Below are positions 5,509 through 5,780 of a stretch of 5,780 bases of DNA, piece after piece. The notes beneath the pieces are model-generated. The model saw only the letters and a program-made list of their open reading frames with translations, was not told the origin of the DNA and made no database searches. How positions within the stretch are numbered: the stretch's first letter is position 1; every line of letters starts with the position of its first letter. The stretch lies in NCBI GenBank assembly GCA_013151535.1, contig JAADIC010000037.1, positions 1 to 5,780 on the forward strand, written 5' to 3'. The DNA comes from Alphaproteobacteria bacterium (GTDB lineage: Bacteria; Pseudomonadota; Alphaproteobacteria; Rhodobacterales; Rhodobacteraceae). The translations under genes and the position numbers were made by a program.

Positions 5509-5780
5509 AAGTCAATAAAATTGGTTTTTGGAGCTTTTGCCTCTGACCGCCTGAGCATTTACACTTGTCGCAACACCTATCTGTTGGGCTCGGCGGTTTA
5601 TTCTGAGGTCGGCAACCTCAAACTCGACACCGGCAGTCTGATCTTTGACAATTATCAGGACAGCGATATTTCGGTGAACATCAGCGTCAATGCCTCGCTG
5701 GCTTTCAGCGGCAAGACCTTCCTCAAAGACCAATCCGACGCCTCCGGCTCGCTGGCTCGCTGGCTTATCGCAACATTCAG
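5509..5780 (+). pseudogene. Gene fragment without start, cut at IS end and at window edge
   Basis: One plus-strand frame is open from inside the IS tail to the window end, with 90 codons right of the IS. From about 5536 onward its codon third positions are GC-rich and its composition is protein-like; the other two plus frames contain stops. The translation includes RNTYLLGSAVYSEVGNLKL and SVNISVNASLAFSGKTFLKD, with alternating polar and hydrophobic residues that suggest beta strands. I do not recognise the family. There is no ATG, and no GTG or TTG with a suitably placed Shine-Dalgarno, ahead of the conserved-looking part; a TTG at 5521 has none. The 5' end was therefore probably lost at the IS junction. 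An 8-bp tandem duplication (5746-5761) may shift the frame near the edge. It could alternatively be an intact gene with an unusual start. Confidence 0.5.
5746..5765 (+). repeat. 8-bp tandem repeat, 2.5 copies
   Basis: GGCTCGCT occurs at 5746-5753 and 5754-5761, followed by GGCT at 5762-5765. The unit is not a multiple of three, so gain or loss of one copy shifts the reading frame of the gene fragment that contains it. With both copies the frame reads SGSLARWLIATF; with one copy it would read SGSLAYRNIQ. Confidence 0.6.

Noticed and set aside
5512..5733. 73-codon minus-strand frame right of the IS
   Set aside because: The plus-strand frame over the same DNA has better GC-rich third positions and continues to the window edge; the minus frame is probably its shadow.

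Overview
The window looks like chromosomal DNA from an alphaproteobacterium, most likely a member of the Rhodobacteraceae (Roseobacter group). This rests on the moderately high GC content, the GC-rich third codon positions, the character of the encoded proteins and the type of IS5-family element. It is a judgement from recognition, not from a search.

Left two thirds (1-3704), all on the minus strand. Read in the direction of transcription (right to left) there is an APC-type membrane permease (3704-2526), endonuclease III (nth, 2428-1784), a PfkB-family sugar/nucleoside kinase probably of the adenosine kinase type (1787-792), and an EamA/DMT drug/metabolite transporter that runs off the left edge (788-1). 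nth and the kinase overlap by 4 bases (ATGA), and the kinase and EamA genes are 3 bases apart, so these three almost certainly share a transcript. The permease is separated from nth by 97 bases and may belong to the same transcript or stand alone. The only functional link visible is co-transcription: a DNA base-excision repair enzyme, a kinase and two transporters.

Middle (3705-4198). This stretch holds the upstream region of the leftward genes, with an 8-bp-arm inverted repeat just ahead of the permease. It also holds a possible 52-residue two-helix membrane protein on the plus strand (3901-4059) and an AT-richer stretch with a perfect 16-bp palindrome.

Right (4199-5506). A complete-looking IS5-family insertion sequence of about 1.3 kb, with imperfect terminal inverted repeats, a plausible promoter, a strong ribosome binding site and a 360-residue DDE transposase. 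The transposase gene carries what looks like an in-frame 39-bp insertion made largely of two back-to-back perfect hairpins (4952-4990), adding 13 residues shortly before the second catalytic aspartate. This palindromic, protein-tolerated insertion is the most unusual thing in the window.

Right edge (5507-5780). An open frame with good codon use but no start codon runs out of the IS end and off the window. It looks like the body of a gene whose 5' end was removed at the IS junction. An 8-bp tandem duplication near the edge may also have shifted its frame. No clear target-site duplication flanks the IS. I see no tRNA, rRNA, CRISPR array, defence system or phage module.
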